In this document: piece by piece, positions 12,341-23,043 of the stretch
Position numbering within the stretch: the first letter of the stretch is position 1
Layout: each line of letters opens with the position of its first letter
Origin: Euonymus europaeus
Lineage: Eukaryota > Streptophyta > Magnoliopsida > Celastrales > Celastraceae
Assembly: GCA_963580455.1 (NCBI GenBank)
Contig: OY756964.1
Span: 25,456,001-25,520,000, forward strand
Direction of reading: 5' to 3'
Length of the DNA stretch: 64,000 bases
Made by a program: the position numbers and the translations under genes
Notes under the pieces: model-generated
Database searches by the model: none
What the model was told of the DNA's origin: nothing
The model's input: only the letters and a program-made list of their open reading frames with translations

Positions 12341-13641
12341 TAGGCTTGGCGGGACTGCAAAGCAGTCACCGCCTCACTAGTTTTGTGCTGCTTCTCCTTA
12401 TTAGTAGCAATGTCTTCAACAAAATCCCCTGCATGCTTCAGCTTCTCCCCATCTTCAACCACAACTTCCATCCCGTCAACAGACTCAGATATTCCTCTAG
12501 CTAAACGTTTCCATTTACGTGTCCCACTAGACATATTATCTGGAGAAAACACGATACTATTTTTGGGTTTAGAGGGAACACCAGTAGGAGTAATTGAGTT
12601 AATATCCACCTCAAAGACCGAAGATACCGGATGATTGGTATCAATATATGGTTTTACAGACACCATCTCCTGCGAAAACTTTCCCACAGATGTACTATCC
12701 TCATGCTGCACTCTAATAGGATCCTGGACGGTCTTTTCAATACGCTCATCAAGCTCTGTATCTGTAACTCCGGTGAAATCACCACCACCAACCTCTAGAG
12801 CCGGGGAACCAAAGGAAGACCCTTGAGACACCCCTAAATCACCGCCTGAGGGGGAACCACCCTCCCCAGTTTGACCCAAAGAAGTGGACGAAGAAGAAGT
12901 TTTGGGTACAATTGGAGACACTCTTAACCAATCCCCATATTGGAAGGTATCAGGAGATGGAAGCGTATCTTCAGCTGCCCATAAATGACAATCCCGATAA
13001 CCATGATCCAATTTACCACAATAATAGCAAAAATTCATCAACCTCTCATATTTCAGCGATAGCCAATGGGAAGCATTGCCGATCTTAATTTTCACTCCTC
13101 TCCTCAACGGCTTAGTAATATCAAGGAGAATCCTCACCCGCAGGAATTTCCCCCAACAAGCCTGCGACTGCGAACCCCCAACAGCTTCAACCCGACCTAA
13201 GCAAGCACCAACACGATTAGCCACATCCCTTGTCATTCCAATCAGCGGCACATCATGGATCTGGACCCAAAAAGGGGTAAGAGTCAAACACGTTTGCACC
13301 TGATGAATAAAATCGTGGAACTCCTCAAGAAGAATTAGACAACGCTGGAAATGCCAGGGCCCATTCAAAAGAACCAGACGCTTGGATTTGACATCAGCAA
13401 ACTGGAACAAGAACTTATTATCTTGAAGATCTGAAATTTCTACCGAACCATACGATTGCCAGATATTGGTCATCGTAGACTTGAAGGCTTCCCTATTAAA
13501 ATCTTTTTTCATCAACAGTCTTCCTACAAGACAACGTGATTGAAGGTGTGATTCAACAATATTCTCATCTGCAATACTCACTTCCACCTCTTCTTCATCC
13601 GTCAATTTCAGCCTATTACAGCGTCGCTCAACTTCCTCCAT
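12340..13641 (-). CDS. LINE ORF1: RNA-binding protein (DUF4283 and CCHC knuckle)
   Basis: A 433-aa frame immediately upstream of ORF2. The N-terminal half is the DUF4283 region typical of plant LINE ORF1 proteins (CLVGRLLMKKDFNREAF, LNGPWHFQRCLILLEEF, FWVQIHDVPL). A zinc knuckle follows, CYYCGKLDHGYRDC, spaced C-x2-C-x4-H-x4-C. The C-terminal third is acidic and Ser/Thr-rich with no clear domain. By analogy it coats element RNA as a nucleocapsid-like chaperone. Its TAA stop shares one base with the ORF2 ATG. Confidence 0.94.
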   Translation of the reverse strand: MEEVERRCNRLKLTDEEEVEVSIADENIVESHLQSRCLVGRLLMKKDFNREAFKSTMTNIWQSYGSVEISDLQDNKFLFQFADVKSKRLVLLNGPWHFQRCLILLEEFHDFIHQVQTCLTLTPFWVQIHDVPLIGMTRDVANRVGACLGRVEAVGGSQSQACWGKFLRVRILLDITKPLRRGVKIKIGNASHWLSLKYERLMNFCYYCGKLDHGYRDCHLWAAEDTLPSPDTFQYGDWLRVSPIVPKTSSSSTSLGQTGEGGSPSGGDLGVSQGSSFGSPALEVGGGDFTGVTDTELDERIEKTVQDPIRVQHEDSTSVGKFSQEMVSVKPYIDTNHPVSSVFEVDINSITPTGVPSKPKNSIVFSPDNMSSGTRKWKRLARGISESVDGMEVVVEDGEKLKHAGDFVEDIATNKEKQHKTSEAVTALQSRQA

Positions 13642-13768
13642 GAATTAAAATGACCAGATCAACAAAATCATACCCAGATCTAAAACTTATAAAAGATAAA
13701 GAAGAAAAGAAAAGTGAGAGGGAAAAGAGAAGGAGATAAACTCGCATGCGCGAGGACCAAAGATTCGC
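13642..13768 (-). promoter_or_regulatory. LINE 5' UTR / internal promoter region
   Basis: Minus-strand leader of the LINE between its 5' boundary at the target-site duplication and the ORF1 ATG. It is A/G-rich on the plus strand. A promoter role is assumed from LINE biology; no motif was identified. Confidence 0.5.
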
Positions 13769-13778
13769 ACACTACAAG
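13769..13778. repeat. LINE target-site duplication, 5' side
   Basis: ACACTACAAG, identical to 7961-7970, marks the 5' end of the minus-strand LINE. Further bases (TT) match the first residues of the T run and cannot be assigned. Confidence 0.88.
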
Positions 13779-14800
13779 TTAGATACTCTAAAGTATACTC
13801 TAAATTATTTAAATATATATTTTTACAATGATTTTTATTGACTTAAAATAAATATATTTTACTACTATTATTAACATCAATCCTTAACAAATAAAATAAT
13901 AATTACATGATATTAATATTAAAATTTTTGTCTAATATTTAACATTAATAAATAATTTAGATGGTGATTGATTTGCATGGCCTCAAAATAATTGCTCGAT
14001 GTGTGGCAATATCGTAATTGCTCAAATATGTGATTAAATGTGACTGTTGGAATAATTATCCATAATATTGTACAACTTTTAAATCATGAATATTAAAACA
14101 AGACTTTTGTTTGACTTGTGAGAGTCATCACTCTTCTTTGTCTAAACTCCGTTCACTATCAGTAGCTGCCGCCGGAGATAACTAAATTGATTCATCAATC
14201 TGTGATCAATCAATGAACTTGTATTAAATGATTGTTCCAGCAGCGAAGCACAGAGAGACAGCGTTAAAGGAAGTGGACACTTTTCTTCTGAGACCCATGC
14301 CAGCAGCGAAGCATAGAGGCAGAGATGGTGGGGGACAGAGAGGACATTCTTTGTGGACGATGATTGCAGAAGCGGAGATGAAGAAGACTGTTCACTCGAT
14401 TTTCACTAGGCGACGAGGACTGTTCTGGCAAAGAGAGATGAGGTTAGCAGTCACTGAGCGACGATGACGATGGCGATTTCACTGGGCGACGGCGAGGAAC
14501 AATTTTTTAATCAAAAATAACACACGCGCATGAACAATTCTAGACACTGTAGCAAAACACTAGAGTCCAGTAGCTGATGTGAGGGTTTTTTCCACTACAA
14601 GACAAAAAAAATTCCACTACAAGACAAAATGCTTACTCTAATCTAATGATCCAGCAGCCACATCCACTATCTGATGTGGGTGGCCTTACACTGCATAATA
14701 AGTATGACTCTGCAAATAATGATATTTGGTAAAACAAAAGGAATCTCTCACAAACAAACGTACGCACACAAGGCTTCATGAATTATTTTGTACATAAGAG
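13779..14800. other. Intergenic DNA between the LINE and the Hsf gene
   Basis: AT-rich DNA, then a GC-richer patch at about 14150-14490 with two copies of CCAGCAGCGAAGCA (near 14238 and 14299). A tandem pair of TCCACTACAAGACAAAA lies at 14591-14607 and 14613-14629. No convincing gene: the 79-codon frame at 14228-14467 is built on the repeated segment. Confidence 0.4.
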
Positions 14801-15237
14801 TAATCTCTTGATGTAGGTGAAAGTCTGCAGGGAAGCCACTTCATGATCTCCTGCAACAGAAGGAATCCGTTTCCACTTTCCACAAATATCCTTTCCATAT
14901 CAACCTGCACACCACCTTAAAAAGTAAACCAGAGAATCACAAATTTCTGCCACATATATTAGGATCGTTGTAAAATATAAGGCTAAAAGAGCAGTAATTG
15001 ACATAGCAGGAAAAAAAACCAAACAAGCATTTAAGGATACAGAAGAATCTGAGTTTTGTTGGTCCTCAGCAACTTCCACCCTTCCCTGCTGTGTAAAAAT
15101 CAAGTGTCAAAAAATAATTCGGACTCCGGCGAACGCAATCAATCAAACCAGTACTCGTAAAAACATACCATAATGTAAATGGGAATGGGGCTGCAAAGAC
15201 CAACTCTTTACACCACAAGCTAAGCGTTTTATCAGAC

Positions 15238-16841
15238 TTATGGCTTTGGATCTGACTCAAGAAAACCCATTTGATCAAGAAGACCTTGCAAGTCCTCACC
15301 CCAATCTATAGGTTCTGCTACCAAATCCTCTACTTCAACATCCAATTCTGGTTCGTCACTGATCACAACAACTTCTTCTTCCTCAGTATTGCCGACGGGA
15401 ATATCTTCACTTAATAGCTCCTCCCAGATTGTCTCATTGACAGTATCAAAATTGCTACTGTGTGTTGTGGGTACCGAACTCCCAATTGGGTCATTAATGT
15501 CACTTGGTGATTCACTGTCTATGGAAGCTGAGAAGAATGTCTCCATATCTGTCTCAATATTTGCCAGTTCGTCTTGACCATGATTTGTGTAATCCACAGC
15601 AACGGAAACCGCTTCTTCCTGCAAACTCTCCACACTGGTACTGGCAGTGAGTTTCCTCTTATTCCCAATTCCAACTCCTCGCAATTCTCTCATTTGTGCA
15701 TTCCTCTCTACAAATTGCTGAATGAACGCCGGATTATTTAGTGCTTTAGCAAGGAATGTCATCATCTGCTGCTGTTTCTTCTCTGCGCTTCCTAACCTCT
15801 CTTCCATTTCTGCTACTTGGTCCCTTGAATTCTGTTGTTGCTGCTTCAGCTTCAGAATCTCAGACATTAACAAGTTCTTATCTTCCTTTAGCCTGTCCAG
15901 TTCGCTCTCTTTCCCATACTGTCCCAACTCAACACAAGGTCCTCCTCCTTGTTGCTGCACACAATTTGCGACATGTCTTCTCCTCTTGATGGTCTTCAAC
16001 AAGTGTTTTTGTCCTCCCAAAAAGGCCTCATTTGCGAATTCCCATCTATCCGGATCAACTTTTCGAAAACCCTGCACAAATTTGTAGCATTGCAGTGATT
16101 ACCATGTCTTGAGAAGATCAACAACATCAATAAAAAGGAATCATCACAAACACTTCTTTATGGGCATTTCTCTTTCGAGGGCAGAAGACGATAACCAGAG
16201 CAGCTTATAGAAAGTCATTACAAATATTCAAATTGAAAATCCAACCAGAGATATTGAAGAATGTAATTTATCGAGACGATCAATGAAAAAGATTCCAAAA
16301 ATTAAATAAAACAGTTCAAGTAATCGAGAACCCATAAATTGGAGAGGGGAAAAAATGACACGATGCAACCGAATAATTAACCCGACCCAGAATCCCAAAA
16401 AAAAAAAAAAAAGCAAAACCTTCGATTGATCAATCATACAAATCCCAATTTACAGTCTTACTCAAAATTCTAAGAACAAAGAAGACAAAAAAAAAGATTC
16501 TAAAAAATAAATTTCTTGAGGCAGAGAGAACTTACATATGTGTTGAGCTGCCGAATAAAGCTGGAGAAGTTACTATGCTTGAAGTACCTAGGAAGCAGAG
16601 AGGTCGAGAAATTGTGATAATCCCACACGATGAAGCTGTTGCGCGATTTGCTCCAAGAAACAACCGAATCAGTCGAAGGGTCCTCAACCATTTCAAAGGT
16701 TTTTGACAGAAACGGAGGCGGACCCACATCGTGAAGCCCCTCCATCGGCTGCGGTGGAAAGCTTGAAGACGATGACGAAGATGATGTAGCCGCAGCAGCA
16801 TACATCACTGCTTCCTCTTCTTTCACTAGCACTTCCGCCAT
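15238..16841 (-). CDS. Class A heat-shock transcription factor (HsfA2/A6/A7 group)
   Basis: Two exons: 16841-16536 and 16071-15238, about 379 aa. The intron falls inside the DNA-binding domain after QLNTY, where plant Hsf genes have it. The DNA-binding domain (about 40-135) shows [48 protein letters not shown] and [18 protein letters not shown], with KRRR at its end. The oligomerisation region follows with heptad hydrophobics and Gln-rich coiled coil, long as in class A. A basic GNKRKL is a possible nuclear localisation signal. Acidic activator (AHA) motifs are IWEELL (about 317) and [11 protein letters not shown] (about 358); the Leu-rich C-terminus may also serve nuclear export. It binds heat-shock elements to activate chaperone genes. 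The subclass is not certain. Heat-shock elements lie upstream of this gene. Confidence 0.94.
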
Positions 16842-17020
16842 GACTCCACAGAATCGTAATCTTTACAATGTACTGATGTAGAACTATCAAGTGCTACTTA
16901 AGAGAGTTTTGAACAATTCGAGCTTCAAACTCAAGTCTTGACTTGTCCAACAACAAATGCTCGAATCGAAGAATTGAGATATTATTTTGGAGAAGATTAT
17001 AACTTATAAGGGAGAGAATT

Positions 17021-17036
17021 AGAAAGTTCTGGAGAA
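17021..17036 (-). promoter_or_regulatory. Heat-shock element upstream of Hsf (site 1)
   Basis: AGAAAGTTCTGGAGAA has GAA-nn-TTC-nn-GAG, three alternating nGAAn units with one mismatch. It lies about 180 bp upstream of the Hsf ATG and just beyond a TTATAAG sequence near 17003-17009 on the gene strand that could act as TATA box. Confidence 0.55.
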
Positions 17037-17082
17037 TGGAAGAGAGGGAGATATTTTGTTTCAGTTTTTCCTAGAGATTGTA

Positions 17083-17092
17083 AGAAGTTTCT
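17083..17092 (-). promoter_or_regulatory. Heat-shock element half pair (site 2)
   Basis: AGAAGTTTCT contains GAA-nn-TTC, a minimal inverted pair of Hsf-binding units, 46 bp further from the gene than site 1. Confidence 0.45.
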
Positions 17093-17124
17093 GCCAAGTG
17101 TTACTAAAGTGCTTGTCGAGCTCT

Positions 17125-17134
17125 AGAAACTTCT
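17125..17134 (-). promoter_or_regulatory. Heat-shock element half pair (site 3)
   Basis: AGAAACTTCT contains GAA-nn-TTC. With the two sites nearer the gene it makes a cluster of three within about 115 bp of the Hsf promoter. Confidence 0.45.
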
Positions 17135-17219
17135 TTAAATGGGTAAGAAGTAATGGGTATGTGGAGTAATCTGGGCCGTTGACGTTTGATGATATGTACA
17201 CTTGCTTTATTGATTCGTC

Positions 17220-20200
17220 AATTTTGTAGGACCCACCCAGTAGTCTTAGTCTTAGTTGTTATTTCACACGGATGGTGCATTCACTGCATTGTTTCGTTGG
17301 GCACATGGCGGAATGGCACCAAGTGATCTTGAATGGGCTAGCAGCGTGAAAGCCCAAGATTGATGTCCGATTTTGTGCTTCGAAACTAGGCCCATTATAT
17401 CTGGGCTTATAAATAATGAACCCAAAATGTTTCAAAGAGGCCCAATAATTTGTGTGGTTGGGTCTTATGAGTTTGCATGATCAAATCTTATAAATTGTCT
17501 CCGGACAAAAAAGAAATAATAATAATAGTAGAGACTTATATAAAATGCTACTTTGAAGGGGCATTTTATGACTTTTTATTCCAAAATTACCCAAACTAGT
17601 ATATCTTTATTTCAACTTTACCCTTAAATTAATTTATCCATTCATTCCAAAATATGTGTAATGTCAAAATGTAATGTAAAAAAATAGGTGTAATATAACG
17701 ATATTGCATTAATTATAAAATAATTAGTTTCATTAGTACTTTAATTATAGGTAGAATCAATCTAACAATAACTCTATAAGCAATTTGTCACATTTTTCAG
17801 CTAGTATATATACTATTCAGGAGAAAATGAATCAAATAGTCACGATATTTCAACCAATATATTTGTTACTTGTAAAATCGTTTATCAAACCAAATCATAT
17901 ATAATAAAATAATGATCTTCCTTTTATGTTATAGAGGGGGAAAAATGTATTAGCAGCAACATCATCCAATAGCCCATCAGATGCTATCTGCCACGTGTAC
18001 GGTCGATAGTCACTCTAGATTCCATACATTTAAAAAAAAAAAAAAGATCCCAGAGCAGTACTTGGGTGGCAGCCGATCGACAAAGATCCAGATCGTGGCG
18101 TCACTTGGGGCCAACGGACAGAACTGTGACTTTCGTGTCAGATTGCGTCACATACAAAATCAGTCAACACAAACTTATCGATGGCGCCGACAGTTCCAAA
18201 TTATCGCAAGAGTGAGACGGAGCGCACCAGATGAATGATCCGGAAACGTAAATGGGGATCTGGGTTAAGGCTACTTGGTACGGATTGCTGACAAAACAAT
18301 CCCCGCCTGTTCTAAACGAATAAAAGTAATTACTTTTTTCTGCAAGTTATGACTTAGTCAATTCCATTAGCCAAGTTAAGTATACAGCAACCAGTCAACC
18401 TAGTTTTGACATTTCAATAGTTCTTCATCGACGACTACTGGCCCATTTAATAGAAAGGTAAAAGTTATGAATTGTGTATCTGAACTTTTACCAAAGAATT
18501 CAATTATATGATTGACTTTATTTTGGATCAGTCTTTTCATCTCATTTTGGTTTCGCACTTTATTTCTAACATGATGTAAATTTTTTGGGGATTAAAAAAT
18601 TATATGTTTTGTCACGTGACAATCAAAACTAACGATATATATAAATAAAAGTTGAGAGGAGAATTTAAATCAAGTGAAAATACATGGTGCAATTAGATTC
18701 ATCGGTGAAAATTCAGGTCGAATTCATAACTATTCCTTGATGTGAATGATGTCATGCGTATGTGTAAGTTTGTGTAGAAACTGCAGACAGTACCTGTAGT
18801 TTTCGCAAAAGCCGTCTGATCTCTTTCAACACATGGGACTCGCGCTGTTGTTTTTTTAAATTCATAAAACAGATTTGACGGCAATTCCCACTGCAGGGAA
18901 TTGACATATCATATACGTAAATTACGTAATGGTAATAATAATTTTGGTAAGAAACATTTTATCTTAGGGAATATAAAGAAACTTTGGTGATCGATGACAA
19001 AGAAAAGAGACGTGCCTGCCAATACTGATCTACTCTCCCATTAAATAATCTGGCCACATACTGTTGATTGAAGAAAACTTGAGACGACAATAGAAAAGCA
19101 AAGCCAGAGATTTCCTCCTTCAACACTTAAAGTTGTCTCCCACTTCGTATTTATATGCATGGCTGATGTTGTAGGCGACGATATGAAGGAGTGCTACTGG
19201 ATCTGTATATTTCAAACCTACTTAATTAAGCAAATTCAAATTTATTTACATTCGAGCTTTTGGATTTGTCCAACTTATTCAAATTTCAGACATATTAATG
19301 ATGTCCTTAATTGGTTTAATCCGTAAGGATCAAATTCGATTATTGAAATCGGACAAAATTTTGTCATCCTTAAAATCTCTACTAATGATCCATTTATTAA
19401 TGCAACCATGACAAATACCTGGAAAATCTGAAAGTAAGTCGTTTTATGTCTTTAAATTGTTTAGAGTCAATCTAGTGATGACATGATGCTTTAAATAATA
19501 GCACAACAACACAAAAGGTCAAGACTTAACCCCATGTATTTATTCATAAATGGAATCTCGAACAGTGCTAGTTCTGAAAACAAAGGGAACTAATTAATCA
19601 AGCTTTATATACTGCTAGAGTGGAGCCCATGCCCACCATCAGACGATGCAAAGTAGATCATGTGGCAAACACCATATCCACCCACCACCAACCGTGAGCG
19701 CCGAGCGGTGCACCTTTAACGACTAATCATTTTTACCCCTTATTAAAGGTTTAAAACCCTATTAATGTTGGTCGAGGACCCACATCGAACAAAGGTCTCC
19801 CCCACGTCACCTGCACTACAATCTTCATTGGTAGCGCTGAGCAAAACCCAAAAGCAATACGGGCCCTACAGAAAGCCCCATATAACCTCCATAGCTGTAG
19901 GAAAGTTACATGACGTACCACGTGTCTAGCAGGGGACGTCATGATGACTGGTAGACTGCAATGTGGTTCCGATGACTATGTCATCAAAATGGGGACAACC
20001 CAAGATACAGAATTACAGTCCACGTCAGCCAGGGACTGAAATGCAACGATTATGAAAATATATGTTTTTGTTTATGTGATGCATTTTGTTGATATGAATT
20101 TATTAGTATATGTATTTTGATGATATAGATGCGCATGTGCCCTGACTTTATATAAAAAATATAGATCTCCGTAATGATTTTGATATAATTTTGTGGATTT

Positions 20201-20840
20201 ATAAATGAAAAAATTATACTTGACAAATTTTGAGAGAATTTAAAGTCATTTTGTTAATAAAGATGAATAATAGATGAGGATAAATTAATAAATTAGTGAT
20301 TATTTATTTATTTATTACAGTTTATTACAGGAAGTGTGATATAAAATTAAAGTCAATAAAAATTGGGGGACGGAAGGAGTAATATATGTTCTTTTTTTCC
20401 TCGTTGGCAAAAAAATTTGGGTGACGTCAGGGTTATTTACTACTACTCAGCAAACCCCCATCCCCATGTGACTGATCCACGTCACTTCCAGCATCTATCC
20501 AGTATTTCCGAGTTTAGTTACGTAAGGACAAAAATTTATTTGATCACGCGCATGTCAGGCTGGTGCCTTCATGCGCGTGATTACAGTTGAGTATTTATTT
20601 AACCACCGCCATGTGAAAGGGTCAACTGATGCTATATCTAAAATGAGTTTTCAAGATGTATTATTCATATTCACAAAGTAGTTTATATATTTATTTAAAA
20701 ATTTTAAAAATTATTTTATTCTAACAATCGTGACATTATTTGTGGTTATAAATGAAGTGAAGGCACAATTCTTTGTCATTATAAAAAGCGGTGTACACCA
20801 CAGTAAGTAGGGCGCGTGCGCATAGAAATGATGACACTAT
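17220..20840. other. Long intergenic region between Hsf and glutaredoxin
   Basis: No supported gene. It is AT-rich with scattered G-box cores (CACGTG near 17992 and 19919). Short open frames at 17981-18238, 18699-18884, 19751-19942 and 20363-20590 show no recognisable domain and no credible gene structure. The last 300 bases hold the hairpin described separately. Confidence 0.4.
20543..20581. promoter_or_regulatory. Perfect 12-bp inverted repeat with CGCG cores upstream of glutaredoxin
   Basis: ATCACGCGCATG (20543-20554) and its exact inverse CATGCGCGTGAT (20570-20581) are separated by 15 bases, about 440 bp upstream of the glutaredoxin ATG. Each arm holds an ACGCGC core, the CGCG box bound by calmodulin-binding CAMTA factors. 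Another GCGCGT occurs near 20813. Control of the glutaredoxin gene is inference. Confidence 0.5.
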
Positions 20841-20927
20841 CATTCCAAAGAGGCTTTGATTTTGAAGAACCTATGCAATACAGTACATTGTGTTGTAAGC
20901 AAGCGCATCAAACCTCCTCCACTCATC

Positions 20928-20933
20928 TATAAA
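20928..20933 (+). promoter_or_regulatory. TATA box of the glutaredoxin gene
   Basis: TATAAA followed by an A run, 93 bases upstream of the ATG at 21021, a normal distance for a short 5' UTR. Confidence 0.6.
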
Positions 20934-21020
20934 AAAAAAAGAAGCTTCTCTCAACACACAAACTCCACTTGGATCCGTTGACATTAAATCCCCCATTCTC
21001 TCCACCACACTCCTCCGGCG

Positions 21021-21413
21021 ATGCAAGGCCAACGTAAAACCGACAGCCTCTCCTTGGACGTAGCCGAATCTACCGAGACCCGAATCCAGCGCCTGATTTC
21101 GGAGCACCCGGTCATAATATTCAGCCAATCCTCGTGCTGCATGTGCCACGTCATGAAGAAGCTTCTCTCCTCTATTGGGGTCCACCCAACCGTTATTGAA
21201 CTCGACGACCACGAGTTCGCTGCCCTCCCTGGTCCTCCCGACGGCAAGGATAGTCTCTCCCCAAAAAACGCCTCCGCCCCCGCCGTCTTCATTGGTGGGA
21301 CCTGCATCGGCGGCCTCGAGTCTCTCGTGGCTCTCCATCTTAGTGGCCACCTTGTTCCCAAACTCGCTGAAGTTGGAGCTCTTCATGGGTATGCAATAAT
21401 TCTCTCTAATTAA
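21021..21413 (+). CDS. CC-type (class III) glutaredoxin, GRXC6/ROXY21-like
   Basis: A 130-aa frame. The active site is CCMC (in FSQSSCCMCHVMKKLL), diagnostic of the land-plant CC-type class. HPTVIELDDHE, APAVFIGGTCIGGLESLVALHLSG and LVPKL are the expected glutathione-binding and C-terminal regions. The N-terminus and core recall Arabidopsis GRXC6 (ROXY21). Such proteins work with TGA bZIP factors in defence and developmental transcription, using a C-terminal ALW[LV] motif. Here the frame reads ALHGYAIILSN, so that motif is absent. A shift of two bases at this point would read TGG GTA (W-V). A GT at 21389-21390 could alternatively be a splice donor. The core call is secure; the C-terminus is not. 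Confidence 0.87.
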   Translation: MQGQRKTDSLSLDVAESTETRIQRLISEHPVIIFSQSSCCMCHVMKKLLSSIGVHPTVIELDDHEFAALPGPPDGKDSLSPKNASAPAVFIGGTCIGGLESLVALHLSGHLVPKLAEVGALHGYAIILSN

Positions 21414-23035
21414 TATTCAATCCGAAGAACAATTAAAAATCAAAATCAAGGTAGCTATGGTATCAAGATTTTTTTTTTAAGTTCCAGATGATTTGGGTTT
21501 GTTTTTTTTTTTTGTAAGAAAAAAAAATTAGGCAAGAAATTAAATAATGTTAATTATAAATTAAATCGTTGTAGCAGAAGAAAAATCTGCATAGTACGTA
21601 CGTGAGCATATAATTGATTAATCCTTAATCTTCTATCAATGTAATAGTTTATGTTGCATGTATGAGGTCAGAATGTCAATACTTGTAGTCACATCGAATT
21701 GACTTAACATAAGGGAGTGTTATATAAGCAACGATTGAACTCCTCCCATAAATGAGCCTTTTTTTAGCTTAAACATATGTTTGATAGAGCGTTTAGGAGT
21801 TTATATGCTAATTTTTTTTAATTTAAATTATAGACTTTTTCTGATTTCAATTACGAGTTCAACAGTATATTGTTTGTTTCAGACTAAAATCAAATAAATT
21901 GTAAAAATGACACTAATTTTGAACCCAAAACATTCCATCTTAGTTTTTAATGTCCATTTGATTTTTGTTTGACATAGATAATATACCGTTTGACTCGTGA
22001 TCTTGGTCAAAATATAATTGTAATTTTTATAAATTATAAAAATTTAAGACATTAAAATAGATTTACAGGAGAATCCGCTGTATAAAATTACAGCAGAGCT
22101 CGACTAGCCTTTGTGTTTGGGTGGTCAAATTGTTGGATCATGTTCAATTAAGAACAATCAGTGCAGTGGGACCCAATATCCAATTATTGAGCAATCGAAC
22201 CCCTTGAATTGAATTGATGCGATTTCTCTTTACGGATCTGGGTTTTAGGGTGGCACTTAATTAAAGAGACAATTGACCTTATAATTCTCCCTATTATTGC
22301 AACTTCTGCTCGTATTTACTTTCTCCTATCAAAACCCCACTTCAGAAGATCATGGGTCCATCGCTTTTGGGCTTGGAAAAGAAAGGTTGGCCATCAGGCA
22401 GCCAGCCTCAACCACGGTCAAGAAAGTGGGGTTTTCACGTTTGCTTTTGAAGAACCGACCATACGTGGCAGACATGCAATGGTGTTTGATACACCACCTC
22501 TCATCATTTCATTTCATCAAGTCCCTCCGCTATAGTCATATTTTTTATATTTATTTATCTGAAATTATAGTCTAATTTTATTTTTTATAATATAATTGAT
22601 TAATTAAATTTTTTAAAAATTCTTATTTAACATGTCTAGTTATTTTAAAAACTTTTATATAATTCATTAAGAATATATTAGTAATTATATAAGTAAAATT
22701 TAATTTTCTCACTGCATTTATTAATTTTTTTATTTTTATGAAAAAAAATAAGACTATCTTTATGGGATGGAAAGAATAGACTATCCTTTTGGGTTATCTA
22801 ATAAATGTATTTTTCTCTCTATTTTTCAATGTGCGAATAATAGAATGTATTGATAAATGCACTCCAATCCCTCGACTCTTTCAGTCCCTCGAAGGCTACA
22901 TGGTGGTAGGCTTTTTGTTTAGTCTAAAGTTATAAAAGCATATTCTTACTTTTGTTCTGCATTTTTTGAATGATGAAGTCAATCAAGGTTGCTTAGTGGG
23001 TTTAGCTTTCTCTATCAGGGTTTTATATTTTTTAA
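21414..23035. other. Intergenic DNA downstream of glutaredoxin
   Basis: Very AT-rich with many poly-A/T runs. The open frame at 22297-22575 shows no family features. I see no gene or defined transposon before the hAT element at 23044. Confidence 0.4.
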
Positions 23036-23043
23036 CCGAGTAC
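23036..23043. repeat. hAT target-site duplication (left)
   Basis: CCGAGTAC, identical to 23670-23677, flanks the left inverted repeat. Confidence 0.93.

Larger units (their letters stand above)
7971..13768 (-). mobile_element. Full-length L1-type LINE retrotransposon
   Basis: On the minus strand the element runs from a 5' end near 13768 through ORF1 and ORF2 to a poly(A) tail, seen as the T run at 7971-7984. The direct repeat ACACTACAAG flanks it exactly, at 7961-7970 and 13769-13778, possibly extended by one or two T shared with the tail. That is a target-site duplication. Both ORFs are open over their whole length, so the insertion looks recent and possibly competent. The length of about 5.8 kb is typical of plant L1 elements. 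It sits between the IQD and Hsf genes. Confidence 0.95.

Noticed and set aside
14228..14467. 79-codon open frame next to the LINE
   Set aside because: It is built on a repeated CCAGCAGCGAAGCA segment, has no domain, and has no promoter or splice context.
5911..14629. Several CACTACAAG sequences (about 5911, 7962, 13770, 14593, 14615) like CACTA transposon ends
   Set aside because: No inverse TTGTAGTG partner at a sensible distance and no 3-bp duplication. Two of the copies are fully explained as the LINE target duplication.
19771..19790. ACCCACATCG, similar to the upstream element of plant snRNA genes (TCCCACATCG)
   Set aside because: No TATA box at the required distance and no snRNA sequence after it on either strand.
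19751..19942. Minus-strand 63-codon open frame in the Hsf-glutaredoxin spacer
   Set aside because: Short, no recognisable motif, and the region has no splice-linked neighbours.
20871..21386. 171-codon minus-strand frame opposite the glutaredoxin gene
   Set aside because: It is the antisense of the GC-richer glutaredoxin coding sequence, which is clearly the real gene by its CCMC site.
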